A stretch of 64,000 nt of DNA from Microbacterium arabinogalactanolyticum. GTDB lineage: Bacteria > Actinomycetota > Actinomycetes > Actinomycetales > Microbacteriaceae. A model generated the notes under the pieces. That model was not told where the DNA came from. It did no database searches and saw only the letters and a program-made list of their open reading frames with translations. Positions 18,061-26,837 of this stretch are shown in pieces. The stretch lies in NCBI RefSeq assembly GCF_030268005.1, contig NZ_BRZC01000004.1, positions 1,178,444 through 1,242,443 on the forward strand, in the 5' to 3' direction. Each line of letters starts with the position of its first letter. Within the stretch, counting starts at the first letter, position 1. The position numbers and the translations under genes were made by a program.

Positions 18061-18396
18061 TCAGTTCTCCTCTTCACGGAGCGCGGCGGTCGCGCTCGCG
18101 ATGGCGGCGACCTCCTGGGTCAGGGTGTCGGCGAGGCGGATGCCGGATGCCGAGGTGCGGTAGAACTTGCGGGGCCTGGCCTCGTCGGTGTTCCACTCGC
18201 TGTCGAGGTACCCCTGCTTCTCGAGCCTGCGCAGCAGCGGATACAGGGTGTTGGCGTCGGTGGGGAACCCGGCGGATGCCAGCTGCTCGAGCAGCCCGTA
18301 TCCGTAACCGGGGGTCCGCAGCAGCTGCAGGCTGGCCAGCACGACCGTGCCGCGTCGCAGCTCCTGCAGATGTCCGTCGAACTCACTGTCGTTCAT
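18061..18396 (-). CDS. PadR-family transcriptional regulator
   Basis: The 111-residue protein is a small PadR winged-helix regulator, with the GTVVLASLQLLRTPGYGYGL and NTLYPLLRRLEKQGYL motifs. It is the first gene of a two-gene unit with the HAAS membrane protein. Its promoter is close to consensus and has a palindrome in the spacer, fitting autorepression. The ATG is only seven bases past the -10 box, so the transcript is leaderless. Confidence 0.92.
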   Translation of the reverse strand: MNDSEFDGHLQELRRGTVVLASLQLLRTPGYGYGLLEQLASAGFPTDANTLYPLLRRLEKQGYLDSEWNTDEARPRKFYRTSASGIRLADTLTQEVAAIASATAALREEEN

Positions 18397-18403
18397 GTCT
18401 GGA

Positions 18404-18433
18404 ACTATATTGTGTGTCGCACACTATTGTCAA
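18404..18433 (-). promoter_or_regulatory. padR promoter with operator in the spacer
   Basis: On the minus strand TTGACA (18428-18433) and TATAGT (18404-18409) are 18 bases apart. The perfect palindrome GTGTG-N3-CACAC (18412-18424) lies in the spacer. A repressor bound there would block RNA polymerase, so it is the likely PadR operator. Confidence 0.75.
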
Positions 18434-18480
18434 TCACCCATCGTTATATCCGGGACGTGACGGCCTCGTAGGCTGGGAGC

Positions 18481-19500
18481 ATGGCAGCCGCTCTCGAGAT
18501 CCGCCGGGTCGATCCGTTCCACACCGCCGACGTCGACTCCTGGTGGGAGGCGTACGCGAGTGCACGACGCGAGGAGATGGGCGAGAACGCTCTGCTCTGG
18601 TCGCTCGAGGAGAGCCGCACCGAGTTGCAGCAGGACTCCGCCACGACCGACCGCCGCGCCTATCTGGCCGTGCTCGACGGCGCCGTCGTCGGCTCGGGCT
18701 CGCTCGCGCTGGGACTCAAGGACAACCTTCACTCCGGGATGATCAACGTCACCGTGCCGCCGCAGTTCCGTCGCCGCGGCATCGGCTCGGCACTGCTCGC
18801 GCATATCGAGGCCGAGGCCGTGGCCGCCGATCGCCGGGTGCTCCGCGGCGAGACGGCGTGGCCGGCGTCCGCTCCCGCCGACGGCACCGGCCGGCCCGGG
18901 CGCGAGTTCGCCCGTCGGCACGGGTACGAGATCGCCCTCGGCGACTTCCAGAACCGGCTCGCACTGCCGGTCGCGGATGCGGTGATCGACCAGCTCCTGG
19001 ACGGGGCACCGGCCGACGGCTACATGATCCGCAGCTGGACCGGCCCGGTGCCGGAGGACCTGGTCGCAGAGTGGGCCGCCCTGGACGCGCTGCTCGACGT
19101 CGAGGCCCCGATGGGCGATCTCGACCTGGAGGCGCCGTCGTCGGAGGTCGAGGACTTCCGCGCCCACGAGCGGATGATGGCGCAGCAGCACCGCACCTCG
19201 TTCGGCACCGTCGCACTGGCACCCGACGGCCGCATCGCGGCCTACACGCAGCTGGTCCACTCGGCCGACGACGGCAACGCCTACCAGTGGGGCACGCTGG
19301 TGCGTCGCGAGGACCGCGGTCACCGGCTCGGGCTGCGCATCAAGCTGGAGAACCTGCGGCGGATGCAGCGCCATGGCGCCCGCATCCCGTGCATCCACAC
19401 GTTCAACGCCGAGTCGAATGAGCACATGCTGGCCGTCAACAAGATCCTGGGATTCGAGCCGACGGGGCGGATGGCGGAGCTGCAGAAGCGCCTGAGCTGA
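18481..19500 (+). CDS. Tandem-domain GNAT N-acetyltransferase
   Basis: The 339-residue product has two GNAT folds. The first (about 1-155) has the acetyl-CoA motif VPPQFRRRGIGSALLAHIE. The second (about 180-335) has the related VRREDRGHRLGLRIKLENL and the C-terminal FNAESNEHMLAVNKILGF. The target is unknown; similar two-domain proteins include mycothiol synthase, but the usual MshD features are not clear. TAGGCT six bases before the ATG suggests a leaderless mRNA. menC follows after 21 bases. Confidence 0.85.
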   Translation: MAAALEIRRVDPFHTADVDSWWEAYASARREEMGENALLWSLEESRTELQQDSATTDRRAYLAVLDGAVVGSGSLALGLKDNLHSGMINVTVPPQFRRRGIGSALLAHIEAEAVAADRRVLRGETAWPASAPADGTGRPGREFARRHGYEIALGDFQNRLALPVADAVIDQLLDGAPADGYMIRSWTGPVPEDLVAEWAALDALLDVEAPMGDLDLEAPSSEVEDFRAHERMMAQQHRTSFGTVALAPDGRIAAYTQLVHSADDGNAYQWGTLVRREDRGHRLGLRIKLENLRRMQRHGARIPCIHTFNAESNEHMLAVNKILGFEPTGRMAELQKRLS

Positions 19501-19521
19501 GGCACCGGGCATGATGGACGC

Positions 19522-20496
19522 ATGACGCCGCCGCTCGCCGACATCCTCGCCACCGCCCGTGTGATCGCCGTGCCGATGAACACCCGGTTCCGCGGTGTCG
19601 ACGTGCGCGAGGCGCTGCTGTTCGAGGGACCGCAGGGCTGGGCGGAATTCTCGCCGTTCGTCGAGTACGAGGATGCCGAGGCGGCGACCTGGCTGCGGGC
19701 GGCCATCGACTTCGCGTGGGAGGCGCAGCCCGCTCCCCTGCGCGACCGCATCCCGGTGAACGCCACGGTCCCTGCAGTGGACGCCGCGCGCGTCGCCGAC
19801 GTGCTCGCCCGGTTCGACGGATGCCGCACCGCCAAGGTCAAGGTCGCCGAGCGCGGCCAGGAGCTGGCCGACGACGTCGCGCGGGTGCGCGCGGTGCGCG
19901 AGCTGATGGGCCCCGAGGGTCGCATCCGCATCGACGCCAACGGGGGCTGGAACGTCGACGAGGCGGAGCATGCGATCCACGCACTCGGCGACTGCGACCT
20001 GGAATACGCCGAGCAGCCCTGCGCCACCGTCGACGAGCTCGCCGAGCTGCGCTACCGGGTCAAACACATGGGCATCCCGATCGCCGCCGACGAGAGCGTG
20101 CGCAAGGCCGCCGACCCGCTCGCCGTCGCCCAGGCGAAGGCGGCCGACCTGATCGTCATCAAGGCGCAGCCACTCGGGGGCATCAGCCGCGCGCTGTCGA
20201 TCGTCGCCGAAGCGGGGCTTCCCGCGGTGGTCTCCAGCGCACTCGACACCGCCGTCGGTCTCGCACAGGGCGCTGCTCTCGCGGCATCCCTCCCCGAGCT
20301 GGACTACGACTGCGGGCTCGGCACAGCCTCGCTCTTCGCCGATGATGTGGCCGATGCGCGCCCGGTCGCAGGCTCCATCTCGGCCGCGCGGGTCACCCCG
20401 GATGCTGCCGCGCTGGCACGCCTGGAGGCGACGTCCGACCGGCGCGCATGGTGGCTGGCCCGACTGGAGCGATGCCACGCCCTCCTGAACGCCTGA
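19522..20496 (+). CDS. menC: o-Succinylbenzoate synthase
   Basis: MenC dehydrates SHCHC to o-succinylbenzoate in menaquinone synthesis. The 324-residue enolase-superfamily protein shows the catalytic Lys in KVKVAE, metal ligands in RIDANGGW, LEYAEQPC and AADES, and the second Lys in VIKAQPLGG. The ATG at 19522 follows the GNAT stop by 21 bases and could be read from the same transcript. With menB and menE 3-5 kb away, the menaquinone genes here are clustered but not in one operon. Confidence 0.92.
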   Translation: MTPPLADILATARVIAVPMNTRFRGVDVREALLFEGPQGWAEFSPFVEYEDAEAATWLRAAIDFAWEAQPAPLRDRIPVNATVPAVDAARVADVLARFDGCRTAKVKVAERGQELADDVARVRAVRELMGPEGRIRIDANGGWNVDEAEHAIHALGDCDLEYAEQPCATVDELAELRYRVKHMGIPIAADESVRKAADPLAVAQAKAADLIVIKAQPLGGISRALSIVAEAGLPAVVSSALDTAVGLAQGAALAASLPELDYDCGLGTASLFADDVADARPVAGSISAARVTPDAAALARLEATSDRRAWWLARLERCHALLNA

Positions 20497-20500
20497 GCGT

Positions 20501-21118
20501 TCACGCCCGCATGAGCTCCACCATCCGGCCGAGAGCCTCGCTGCCGACACGGCGCAGTCGGTCGGAGTCGTCTCCGCCCATCGCGCCGCGCACGGTCATC
20601 CCCTCCCACACGACCATGAGCAGGCGCGCAGCCTCCTCGGCATCGATGCGCAGGCCGAACTTGCCGGTGTCGACGATCTCCTGGATGATCGCAGCGATGC
20701 TGCGCACCATCTCGCGCTCCTGCGCCAGATAGGCGGTCCCGAAGTCCGGATCCCGCAGCGCACGGATGCGGATCTCGCTCATCAGCATCACGCCCACCCG
20801 ATCATCCGCGCCGGAGTCCATGATCTGCTGCACGAGATCGACGGGATCGCAGTCACCGAGGGCGTCCGCACCGACCAGCACACTGACCCGCTCACGCACC
20901 GCACCCAGCCGCACCTCGCCGACGGATGCCGCAAGGGTCAGGAACAGCTCGTCCTTGGACTCGAAGTTGGAGTAGAACGCACCGCGCGTGAAGCCGGCGC
21001 GCTCGCAGACCGCCTCGACCGTGGCGCCCTCGAGCCCGATCTCGGCGAACACCTGGGCGGCGGCCTCCAGCAGACGGGCTCGCGTGTTCTCGCGGCTCCG
21101 TGTGACGGGTGTCGACAT
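20501..21118 (-). CDS. TetR-family repressor of the MMPL exporter
   Basis: The 205-residue product has a TetR helix-turn-helix (ARLLEAAAQVFAEIGLEGAT and GFTRGAFYSNFESKDEL) and a variable ligand-binding region. It is divergent from the MMPL exporter gene, with palindromic boxes between, so it is very probably its repressor. The ATG at 21118 has AGGAGG just upstream. A GTG one codon earlier is in frame but too close to the Shine-Dalgarno site. Confidence 0.92.
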   Translation of the reverse strand: MSTPVTRSRENTRARLLEAAAQVFAEIGLEGATVEAVCERAGFTRGAFYSNFESKDELFLTLAASVGEVRLGAVRERVSVLVGADALGDCDPVDLVQQIMDSGADDRVGVMLMSEIRIRALRDPDFGTAYLAQEREMVRSIAAIIQEIVDTGKFGLRIDAEEAARLLMVVWEGMTVRGAMGGDDSDRLRRVGSEALGRMVELMRA

Positions 21119-21206
21119 CACTCCTCCTGGGGACCAACTCTTTCACGAGACGGCCGCCGGATGTTCACATCCCGCGCACAGCATCCGGCCTCGCTCCTGA
21201 CTTACG

Positions 21207-21237
21207 ATACATCTACGTATTGAATACACCCGTGTAT
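21207..21237. promoter_or_regulatory. Twin TetR operator boxes
   Basis: Two related palindromes, ATACAT-CT-ACGTAT (21207-21220) and ATACAC-CC-GTGTAT (21224-21237), have centres 17 bases apart. They lie 20 bases before the exporter start, which suits repression of both divergent genes. Confidence 0.65.
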
Positions 21238-21257
21238 CGAACTCGTGCGGAGGTCGC

Positions 21258-24104
21258 GTGTCCACTCTCCTGTCGTCGCTGGGTCGCTGGTCGTACCGGC
21301 ACCCCTGGCGCGTGCTCGTCAGCTGGCTCCTCGTGCTCGGCATCGCCGGCGGCGGTGCCCTCGTGCTCGGTTCGGGAACCGACAACACCTTCTCGATCCC
21401 CGGCACGGAATCGCAGGCGGGCCTGCAGCAGCTCGAGCGCACCTTCCCGCAGGTCAGCGGCACGAACGCGCAGTTCATCGTCGTGGCCGCGCCCGGCGAC
21501 GACATCCGCGATGCGCCGTACAAGGACGACATCGAGCACACGATCTCGAAGCTGAAGGACGTCGACGACCGGGTGCTCGCCGTCTCATCCCCGTACGACG
21601 AGACGGTCACCGGCATGATCAACGCCGAGCACTCCGCCGCGATCGTGCGCATCCAGTTGGAGGGGCAGTCCAGCAACATCCCGGCGGGCGTCAGGACCGC
21701 CCTGCAGGACACCGTGAACGCGCTCGGACCCGAGCTGCCGAAGGGGTCGCAGGTCGCACTCGGCGGCGACCTGTTCGCCATGGCCATCCCCACCATCACC
21801 CTCACCGAGGCGGTCGGACTGGTGATCGCACTGCTCGTGCTGATCGTCACGTTCCGCTCGTTCGTGGTCGCAGGGCTCCCGCTGCTGACCGCGATCCTCG
21901 GCGTGGGCATCTCGATGGCCGGCATCTTCGCAGCGACCGCGTTCGCCACCGTCTCCTCCACCACTCCCCTGCTCGCACTCATGCTCGGGCTCGCGGTCGG
22001 CATCGACTACGCGCTGTTCATCGTCGCGCGGCACCAGGACCAGGTGCGCGCGGGCGTCGATCCCGAGGAGTCCGCCGCGCGCTCGGTCGGCACCGCAGGG
22101 TCCGCCGTCGTCTTCGCGGGTGTCACGGTGCTGATCGCCCTGATCGGCCTCGGCTTCGCCGGCATCCCGTTCCTGACCACGATGGGCATCGCCGCGGCCG
22201 TCGCCGTCGCCGTCGCCGTCGCGATCGCGGTCACCCTGACTCCGGCCTTCCTCGGCTTCCTGAAGGGCCGCGTGGCGGGGCGGGTCCGCGCCGAGCGCCC
22301 GGCGAACAAGGCGAAGAAGGATGCTGCGCCGAGGACTCGTCGTCCGGGCTCGCAGCGCTGGGTCACGGGCGTCACGCGCCGCCCGATCCTCGTCACGGTC
22401 GCGGTGGTGCTGGGCCTGGGGGTCGTGGCGGTCCCCGCGCTGAGCCTGAACCTCGCGCTGCCGAACGCCGGCGTGCTGCCGAAGGGCTCCGAGGCCCGCG
22501 TCAGTTACGACCTCACCGCAGACGAGTTCGGCGCCGGCTTCAACGGCCCGCTGATCCTCACCGGCACGATCGTCACGTCGACCGACCCGCTGAACCTGAT
22601 GAAGGACCTCGGCGATGCCGTCGCGAAGATCCCCGGTGTGAAGGAGGTGGCCCTCGCCACCCCGAACGAGACCGCCGACACCGGCATCGTGCAGATCATC
22701 CCGACCACCGCGCCCGACGACCCGAAGACCGCCGACCTGGTGCGCGAGCTGCGCTCCCACCACGACGAGTGGCAGAAGGAGTTCGGCATCGACCTGAAGG
22801 TCACCGGCTTCACGGCCGTCGCGATCGACATCTCCGATCAGCTCGGCGCGGCCCTGCTGCCGTTCGGGGTGTTCGTGATCGGGCTGTCACTGATCCTGCT
22901 GACGATCGTGTTCCGCTCGATCTGGGTGCCGGTCACGGCCGCGGTCGGCTACCTGCTCTCGATCGTCGCCGCATTCGGCGTGGTCGCGGCGGTGTTCGAG
23001 TGGGGCTGGTTCGCGGACGCCCTGCACGTGGCCCGCACCGGGCCGATCATCAGCTTCATGCCGATCGTGCTGATGGGTGTGCTGTTCGGACTGGCGATGG
23101 ACTACCAGGTGTTCCTCGTCTCGCGGATGCGCGAGGACTACGTGCACGACCCGTCCACGGATCGCCGCGAGGCGGCGCGCAATGCCGTGCGCAGCGGCTT
23201 CTCGAGCAGCGCGCGAGTGGTCACCGCGGCTGCGCTGATCATGTTCGCCGTGTTCGTCGCGTTCGTGCCCGAGGGGGACTCCTCGCTCAAGCCGATCGCC
23301 CTGGGGCTCGCCGCCGGCATCGCGATCGATGCCTTCCTGGTGCGCATGACGCTGATCCCCGCCGTGATGGCGATCCTCGGCGAGCGCGCCTGGCGCATCC
23401 CGCGCTGGCTGGAGCGCATCCTGCCGCACGTCGACATCGAAGGCGAGGCCGTCGAGCGCGAGCGGTCGCTCGCCGCATGGCCGGGCGACGACAGCATCGT
23501 CGCCGCCGACGACCTGACGCTCTCCTCCGCGGACATCTCCGGCGCCCGCCTGCGGCTCGAGCCCGGTGGCGCGCTGATCGTCACGGGCGCCCCGCATCGC
23601 ACGCTGCGCGCACTGTCGCTCATGGTCGCCGGACGCCTCAAGCCGGATGCCGGCAGGCTGCGCGTCGACGACCACCTGCTGCCGGGCCGTGCCGCCTGGG
23701 TGCGCTCGCGCGTCGGCGTCGTCATGCTCGGCGAGGCGGATGCCGCGGCACAGGTCTCCGAGGCGCTGCGCGGGCGGACGCGCCTGGTCGTACTCGACGG
23801 CGTCGACCGGCTCACCGCCCCGGAGCGCGACCAGCTCGCCGCCCGCCTGCGGGATGCGGGCCCCGACGTCGCCGTGCTCGCGACCGCCGTGGACCCGGCC
23901 GCCGCGCAGGCGCTGCTGACGGATGCCGGCCGCACCGCGGCATCCGTCGCCGACCTGCGCGCCCCCTCCTCCTCTGTTCCCGCCGAGACCCCCACTTCCC
24001 GTCCAGACCCCCAGCTGCAGGCAACCGCAGGTAGGGGTGTCGACGGCAGCACGGGGTCTCGGCAGACCGATTCCTCCTCCGACACGACCGAGGTGACCGC
24101 ATGA
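21258..24104 (+). CDS. MMPL (RND-type) exporter with a degenerate ABC-ATPase-like C-terminal domain
   Basis: The 948-residue protein has the MMPL layout: one N-terminal helix, a periplasmic domain (about 45-175), a five-helix bundle (to about 335), a second periplasmic domain and a second bundle (to about 715). The Asp/Tyr of the proton path is present in GLAVGIDYALF and GLAMDYQVFLV. Residues about 740-905 look like an ABC nucleotide-binding domain, but the Walker A Lys position is Leu (GAPHRTLRAL) and the Walker B Glu is Gly (VVLDGVD), so it should not hydrolyse ATP. The last 45 residues cover palindromic element E. The GTG start has GGAGG four bases upstream. The stop overlaps the next start in ATGA. 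Confidence 0.9.
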   Translation: MSTLLSSLGRWSYRHPWRVLVSWLLVLGIAGGGALVLGSGTDNTFSIPGTESQAGLQQLERTFPQVSGTNAQFIVVAAPGDDIRDAPYKDDIEHTISKLKDVDDRVLAVSSPYDETVTGMINAEHSAAIVRIQLEGQSSNIPAGVRTALQDTVNALGPELPKGSQVALGGDLFAMAIPTITLTEAVGLVIALLVLIVTFRSFVVAGLPLLTAILGVGISMAGIFAATAFATVSSTTPLLALMLGLAVGIDYALFIVARHQDQVRAGVDPEESAARSVGTAGSAVVFAGVTVLIALIGLGFAGIPFLTTMGIAAAVAVAVAVAIAVTLTPAFLGFLKGRVAGRVRAERPANKAKKDAAPRTRRPGSQRWVTGVTRRPILVTVAVVLGLGVVAVPALSLNLALPNAGVLPKGSEARVSYDLTADEFGAGFNGPLILTGTIVTSTDPLNLMKDLGDAVAKIPGVKEVALATPNETADTGIVQIIPTTAPDDPKTADLVRELRSHHDEWQKEFGIDLKVTGFTAVAIDISDQLGAALLPFGVFVIGLSLILLTIVFRSIWVPVTAAVGYLLSIVAAFGVVAAVFEWGWFADALHVARTGPIISFMPIVLMGVLFGLAMDYQVFLVSRMREDYVHDPSTDRREAARNAVRSGFSSSARVVTAAALIMFAVFVAFVPEGDSSLKPIALGLAAGIAIDAFLVRMTLIPAVMAILGERAWRIPRWLERILPHVDIEGEAVERERSLAAWPGDDSIVAADDLTLSSADISGARLRLEPGGALIVTGAPHRTLRALSLMVAGRLKPDAGRLRVDDHLLPGRAAWVRSRVGVVMLGEADAAAQVSEALRGRTRLVVLDGVDRLTAPERDQLAARLRDAGPDVAVLATAVDPAAAQALLTDAGRTAASVADLRAPSSSVPAETPTSRPDPQLQATAGRGVDGSTGSRQTDSSSDTTEVTA
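23983..24062. repeat. Palindromic element E inside the 3' end of the MMPL gene
   Basis: CCGAGACCCC (23983-23992) and GGGGTCTCGG (24053-24062) are exact complements, with further CAGACCCCCAG- and TAGGGGTGTC-like copies between them. The element is translated as a low-complexity Ser/Thr/Pro tail, so it appears to have extended the reading frame. Confidence 0.6.
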
Positions 24105-26077
24105 CCCTCCCCATCGAACGCGCGCGCTCGCGCCGCCCGATCACCTGGCTGACCCTGATCGGCGTGCTGCTGCTGCCGGCCCTGATCGGCGGCATCCTCG
24201 TCACCGCGCTGCAGAACCCGACCGAACGGCTCGAGTCCATGACGGCAGCGGTCGTCAACCTCGACAAGCCGGTCACCATCGACGGCCAGTACACCCCGCT
24301 CGGGCGTCAGCTGGCCTCGGGTCTGGTGAAGGGCTCGGACGACGTGGACTCGAACCTCACCTGGGTGATCTCCAACGAGGAGGACGCAGCGAAGGGGCTC
24401 GGCGACGGCACCTATCAGGCGGTCGTGACGATCCCGAAGTCCTTCTCTGCGGATGCGACCTCGGCGGGCACCGCCCTGAAGAAGGGGAAGGATGACCCGC
24501 AGCAGGCGAAGATCACCGTCACCACGCCTCCCGACGGCCGCGTGGCCGACGACCTGATCACCAACCAGATCGCATCCGTGGCGACCTCGACCATGGGCAC
24601 GATGCTCAGCGAGGCCACGGTGGGCAACGTGCTGGTCGGCTTCACGACGATCGGCGACCAGATCGGGACGGCCGCCGACGGCGCGGCCAAGCTCGCCGAC
24701 GGCGCACGATCCGCAGCGGACGGCGCGGCTGCACTGCCCGACGGGGCGACCAAGCTCGCCGACGGTGCGAACGGTCTCGCCGGTGGCGCGGACAAGCTCG
24801 CGGGCGGACTGGGCACGATCTCGTCCAAGGCGCGCGAGGCCGGAGCCGGCGCGTCCCAGCTCGGACAGGGCCTGACCGCGGGAGCCGCCCAGCTGGAGCG
24901 CAACGGCATCGTGCCCGATGAGCTGTTCTACGGCGCGAACGGCGCCGCACAGGCGACCACCGGCGTGGCGGACGGCGTTGCCGGTGTGAAGTCGGGTGTC
25001 GACGACCTGGTCACCGCGTGCGGGCTGCGGGTGCCGGGCGCGGATCCGCTCCTCGACAAGGTGTGCGCAGGTCTGACCGAGCTGCAGGCGGGCATGCCCG
25101 AGCTGACCGAGGGAGCCACTCAGGCCAAGGCTGCCGCCGCCGGGACCGCGGCGGGCCTCCAGGCTCTCGACAAGGCCGCTCCCACCGAGATCGCCAAGCA
25201 GATGCGCACGGCCGGCACCGCAGCCTCCCAGCTGGGCGGCGGGCTCGGCCAGCTCGCCGATGGCGTCTCGCAGTCGGCATCCGGCGCCCGTGCCCTGGCG
25301 TCCGGCGCGACCCAGCTCGGCGACGGGGCGACAGCCCTGGCCGAGGGAGCGGGCAAGCTCGCCGACGGCGTGAGTGCCCTGGCCGGCGGATCGAGCGACC
25401 TCGCCGACGGCCTGAAGACCGCGTCGACCTCGCTGCCGTCCTTCGACGAGCAGCAGTCCACCAAGCTGGCCTCCGTGATCGCCGACCCGGTGAAGGCCTC
25501 GGCGTCCGGCGACATGTTCGGCCCGACCGCGATCCCGCTGCTGTCGGCGGTCGTGCTGTGGTTCGGCGCACTGGCCTCATTCATCGCGCTGCGCGCCGTT
25601 CCGGGCAATGCGCTGACCTCGCGGCGCTCGTCGTTCGGCATGGTGCTGCGCGGGTTCTGGCCCGCTGCGGCGCTCGGCGCGGGCCAGGGCGTGCTGGTGG
25701 CGCTGATCGTGCAGATCGTCGCCGGCTACGACGCGGCGACCTGGTGGGGCTTCGCCGGTTTCGCCGTGTTCGCCGGCATCGCGTTCGCCGCGGTCAACCA
25801 GGCGCTCGTCGCCGTGCTCGGCGGCATCGGCCGCTGGATCAGCGCTCTGGTCGGCGTCCTGGCGGTGGCCACCGGCCTCATCTCCACGATCCCGGCCTGG
25901 CTGGCGGGTCTCGGTGCCGCGATGCCGACGGCCCCCGCACTCGGCGGCCTGATCGTCCCCAACGGCGCCGCGTTCGCCGGTCTCGTGGTGTGGGCGGTGC
26001 TGTCACTGGGCGCCGCGACCCTCGCCGTGGCGACGCGTCGCACGACCTCCGCGAAGCAGGTGCTCGCCACGGCCTAG
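24101..26077 (+). CDS. YhgE/Pip-domain membrane protein
   Basis: The 658-residue product has an N-terminal helix (about 14-38), a long Ala/Gly/Asp-rich extracellular region and a block of C-terminal helices (about 475-650). The extracellular region has many ADGAxxLADGA-type repeats, the hallmark of YhgE/Pip proteins, which include phage-infection and type VII-linked membrane proteins. Here it is translationally coupled to the MMPL exporter and shares its TetR control, so the two probably form one envelope export unit. The substrate is unknown. Confidence 0.88.
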   Translation: MTLPIERARSRRPITWLTLIGVLLLPALIGGILVTALQNPTERLESMTAAVVNLDKPVTIDGQYTPLGRQLASGLVKGSDDVDSNLTWVISNEEDAAKGLGDGTYQAVVTIPKSFSADATSAGTALKKGKDDPQQAKITVTTPPDGRVADDLITNQIASVATSTMGTMLSEATVGNVLVGFTTIGDQIGTAADGAAKLADGARSAADGAAALPDGATKLADGANGLAGGADKLAGGLGTISSKAREAGAGASQLGQGLTAGAAQLERNGIVPDELFYGANGAAQATTGVADGVAGVKSGVDDLVTACGLRVPGADPLLDKVCAGLTELQAGMPELTEGATQAKAAAAGTAAGLQALDKAAPTEIAKQMRTAGTAASQLGGGLGQLADGVSQSASGARALASGATQLGDGATALAEGAGKLADGVSALAGGSSDLADGLKTASTSLPSFDEQQSTKLASVIADPVKASASGDMFGPTAIPLLSAVVLWFGALASFIALRAVPGNALTSRRSSFGMVLRGFWPAAALGAGQGVLVALIVQIVAGYDAATWWGFAGFAVFAGIAFAAVNQALVAVLGGIGRWISALVGVLAVATGLISTIPAWLAGLGAAMPTAPALGGLIVPNGAAFAGLVVWAVLSLGAATLAVATRRTTSAKQVLATA

Positions 26078-26119
26078 CATCCGCTCCTCCGCTCCCCCGC
26101 TTCCGGAGCAGGAGGATTG

Positions 26120-26185
26120 CCGAGGACAGGACGATGTCACGCGAGATCCTCCTGTCCTCGGCGTATGTCCTGTTCTCGAGGACAT
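26120..26185. repeat. Palindromic element F: 12-base hairpin plus partial third copy
   Basis: CCGAGGACAGGA (26120-26131) pairs perfectly with 26150-26161. It is followed by a second small dyad ATGTCC-N9-GGACAT (26165-26185) made of the same word. It lies between two genes read rightwards and probably ends the exporter operon; it is 40 bases before the next leaderless start. Confidence 0.7.
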
Positions 26186-26225
26186 GAGACGGCGCGCCGG
26201 AACCACTGCCGGGTAGCGTCGTCGC

Positions 26226-26837
26226 ATGGCGCGCGACTTCATGACCGACCCCGGGCAGCTGCGAGACCTGGAGGGACAGCAGTACGTCGTGCTGCGGCCG
26301 ACCGGCGCCGTCATGCACGAGTGGGATCGGAGCCGCGATGCCGCGCACAGGCGCCTGGGCGGGACCGTGCGCTACCCGGGTGCCGCGCACGTCACGCTGC
26401 GGGGATTCTACGAGCCGGAACGCGTCGACGAGGTGCGGTCCGTCATCGGCGATTGGGCCGCGCAGCAGCATCCGATCGAGATCGTCACCGAAGCCGTCGA
26501 CTCCTTCCCCGCGCCCTGGCAGATCGTCATCGCGAGGCTCGCGCGCACCCCGTCACTCGTGCACGCCTATGCGTCGCTGACCGATGCGCTCGACCGCACC
26601 GATCTGCGCCGCATCGGCGAGCTGCCACTGGACGACTGGACGTTCCATCTGTCGACGGTCTACGCGAAGGCGCTGGATGCCGAGGACTGGGCGCGGCTCG
26701 CATCCGACACGCGTCACGACTACCCGACGCCGCCGGTGGAGACGGTCGCCGAGGTCGAGCTGGTGACCTATCGGGACGCCACCGAGCACCGCGAGGTGAT
26801 CGCTCTCGGCAATAGAATTCCGGTCACGGACGGGTGA
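26226..26837 (+). CDS. 2'-5' RNA ligase/2H phosphoesterase family protein
   Basis: The 203-residue protein has the two HxT/S motifs of 2H phosphoesterases: HVTL at about residue 59 and HLST at about residue 142. Family members act on cyclic phosphates or 2'-5' RNA links; which one applies here is unknown. TAGCGT six bases before the ATG indicates a leaderless mRNA. The 3' end overlaps the convergent pepA gene by 14 bases. Confidence 0.82.
   Translation: MARDFMTDPGQLRDLEGQQYVVLRPTGAVMHEWDRSRDAAHRRLGGTVRYPGAAHVTLRGFYEPERVDEVRSVIGDWAAQQHPIEIVTEAVDSFPAPWQIVIARLARTPSLVHAYASLTDALDRTDLRRIGELPLDDWTFHLSTVYAKALDAEDWARLASDTRHDYPTPPVETVAEVELVTYRDATEHREVIALGNRIPVTDG

Noticed and set aside
22194..22240. 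GCCGTCGCC-type run inside the MMPL gene as a microsatellite
   Set aside because: It encodes alternating Ala-Val in a membrane helix and is explained by codon use.
24650..25420. Repeated GCCGACGGCG-like words as a DNA repeat array
   Set aside because: They follow the ADGA protein repeats of the YhgE/Pip stalk in frame, so they are protein-level repeats.
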